Below, one piece after another: positions 5,756 to 6,932 of a stretch of 6,932 nucleotides of DNA. How positions within the stretch are numbered: the first letter of the stretch is position 1; every line of letters begins with the position of its first letter. This DNA is from Alphaproteobacteria bacterium (GTDB taxonomy: Bacteria; Pseudomonadota; Alphaproteobacteria; Sphingomonadales; Sphingomonadaceae), in the NCBI GenBank assembly GCA_016650315.1, contig JAENVZ010000143.1:1-6932 (forward strand), written 5' to 3'. A program made the translations under genes and the position numbers. Below the pieces are notes generated by a model that did no database searches, had not been told where the DNA came from, and was given only the letters and a program-made list of their open reading frames with translations.

Positions 5756-6932
5756 ATGCAGCACGTTGAGCTGAGCGCGACAGTCAATGATCAAATTCCA
5801 ACATTGGCACCCTGGTTGAAGGGCGCCTTTTTCAATGTGGTTGTCTTTTCAGGGACGCCACAGCCTGATCGCAATATCATACGGATATTGACGCCAGACG
5901 AAATTGCGTCGGCCACCCATCGTGACATATTGGTGGAATGGACGGATGATACGCCGCAGCTTGTCCGCGCCCGGTCCGGTATGCCCGCGCGGATCAGCTT
6001 CGGTTTTGGTGATGCGTCGCTCGGCCATGCGCTGATCGCTGAATTCATTCGTCCCGGATCGCATCCCGCAGTTGGCGAACCCGACAGCGCCCGGTTGATG
6101 CAAGTCGCCAGCCGGATTGCAAAAAGCGATGCCACCGTGCTCATCCAGGGGGATACCGGCACCGGCAAGGAAGGCATGGCCCGGTTCGTCCATGCCCGCA
6201 GCAACCGGTCAGACAAGGATTTCATCGCCGTCAATTGCGCCGCATTGCCAGAGTCAATGATGGAGGCCATGCTCTTTGGCCATCGCAAGGGTGCGTTCAC
6301 CGGCGCTTCGGCTTCGTCCGACGGCCTGTTTCAGGCGGCCGATGGCGGCACATTATTTCTTGACGAAATCGCTGAGCTGCCGCTCGCGCTTCAGGCCAAG
6401 TTGCTTCGCGCGCTCCAGGAAGGCGAAGTGCTGCCCGTTGGCGCGACCCATGCGGTGCCTGTCAACGTGCGCGTCATTGCCGCTGGCAACCGCGACCTTG
6501 CCGCGCTGTGCGATCAGGGCGGGTTCCGGTCTGACTTGTACTGGCGCCTGAATGTTATGCCGCTCAATCTGAAACCGCTGGCGGAACGTCGGCAGGATGT
6601 GCGGGCTATCGCGGCGGCATTGCTGCTGCGCCAGCAGGCAGGAGACGCTTCATTTGTGTGGCCCACGGCACGGGCGCTGGAAAAGCTGATGACGCATCGC
6701 TGGCCGGGCAATGCCCGCGAATTGGCCAATGTGCTGCAGCGCGCACTTGTTCTGCGCGATGGCGAGCGGATTGAGGCGGACGATCTTCACATTGCGGCGG
6801 CACCGATTCCTGCAAGCGAACCGGTTCTGGTTCCGGCACAGGCACAGGCACAGCAGGCTCCGGCGTTTCAGTCGTCAGAGGCCGCAACACTGCAGGATGT
6901 AGCACGTGCATCGACGTTCGACCGGATTCGGA
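5756..6932 (+). CDS. Sigma-54-dependent transcriptional activator, FlbD/FleQ-like, 3' end outside window
   Basis: An AAA+ enhancer-binding protein that would use ATP hydrolysis to open sigma-54 promoters; the context points to flagellar genes. The frame runs open for 392 residues to the right edge. ATG 5756 has GGGGG five bases upstream; an in-frame GTG at 5744 is the alternative. Residues 1-105 match no receiver domain I recognise. The AAA+ domain starts near 108: Walker A GDTGTGKE (132-139), sigma-54 contact loop GAFTGA (179-184) in GHRKGAFTGA, Walker B GGTLFLDEI (197-205), arginine-finger region FRSDLYWRLNV (257-267) and sensor II WPGNARELANV (316-326). An Ala/Gln/Pro-rich linker (about 348-375) follows. 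The Fis-type DNA-binding domain expected next is beyond the window. The text around KEGMARFVHARS resembles Caulobacter FlbD as I remember it, so FlbD-like is favoured, but the exact orthologue is uncertain. Confidence 0.9.
   Translation, partial: MQHVELSATVNDQIPTLAPWLKGAFFNVVVFSGTPQPDRNIIRILTPDEIASATHRDILVEWTDDTPQLVRARSGMPARISFGFGDASLGHALIAEFIRPGSHPAVGEPDSARLMQVASRIAKSDATVLIQGDTGTGKEGMARFVHARSNRSDKDFIAVNCAALPESMMEAMLFGHRKGAFTGASASSDGLFQAADGGTLFLDEIAELPLALQAKLLRALQEGEVLPVGATHAVPVNVRVIAAGNRDLAALCDQGGFRSDLYWRLNVMPLNLKPLAERRQDVRAIAAALLLRQQAGDASFVWPTARALEKLMTHRWPGNARELANVLQRALVLRDGERIEADDLHIAAAPIPASEPVLVPAQAQAQQAPAFQSSEAATLQDVARASTFDRIR
6835..6852 (+). repeat. Short tandem repeat in the activator linker
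   Basis: Three exact copies of the hexamer GGCACA run in tandem within the activator gene and encode an Ala-Gln repeat (AQAQAQ). It lies in the flexible linker after the AAA+ domain. Unit gain or loss would keep the reading frame. Confidence 0.7.

Noticed and set aside
5563..5787. 74-codon - strand frame across the divergent promoter region
   Set aside because: It overlaps the sigma-54 promoter, the leader and the start of the activator, and has no ribosome site or recognisable protein features.
5791..6300. 169-codon - strand frame opposite the activator
   Set aside because: It is antisense to clear AAA+ coding sequence (Walker A and GAFTGA motifs) and shows no family features. The - strand frame at 6606-6911 is the same kind of shadow.

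Overview
The window is a stretch of a polar-flagellum gene cluster from an alphaproteobacterium, most likely a sphingomonad (Sphingomonadaceae). That placement is my inference from the flhA-fliA adjacency, the short (about 270-residue) flagellins, the moderately high GC and the style of the regulator; no database search was possible. There is no tRNA, rRNA, IS element, CRISPR array or other sign of a mobile region.

Layout. (1) 1-1722, + strand: the 3' part of flhA, the export-gate protein of the flagellar type III secretion system, cut by the left edge. (2) 1741-2478, +: fliA, the flagellar sigma factor (sigma-28), 18 bp behind flhA and ended by a clear intrinsic terminator at 2513-2537. (3) 2611-3531, +: a cation diffusion facilitator (metal efflux) gene, with no visible link to motility. 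(4) 3532-3718: an intergenic block with three GC-rich hairpins, where the + strand transporter and the - strand flagellins converge. (5) 3719-4531 and 4610-5425, both - strand: two tandem flagellin genes, about three quarters identical by hand alignment. (6) 5426-5755: a 330-bp divergent regulatory region. (7) 5756 to the right edge, +: a sigma-54-dependent activator of the FlbD/FleQ kind, without a recognisable receiver domain and cut before its DNA-binding domain.

How the parts fit. The divergent region carries a good sigma-28 promoter pointing left into the flagellins (TAAAGTTC, then GCCGTTAT, at 5497-5523) and a near-perfect -24/-12 sigma-54 promoter pointing right into the activator (TGGCACG, 4 bases, TTGC, at 5660-5674). 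A near-perfect 18-bp palindrome lies between them, about 106 bp upstream of the predicted sigma-54 start. The window therefore seems to hold two tiers of a flagellar hierarchy: an activator that may control its own sigma-54 promoter, and FliA serving the late flagellin promoter. The most notable points are this divergent control island, the receiver-less N-terminus of the activator, the altered promoter-contact segment of FliA, and the T-tract-poor hairpin cluster downstream of the flagellins. I see no clearly new biological system.
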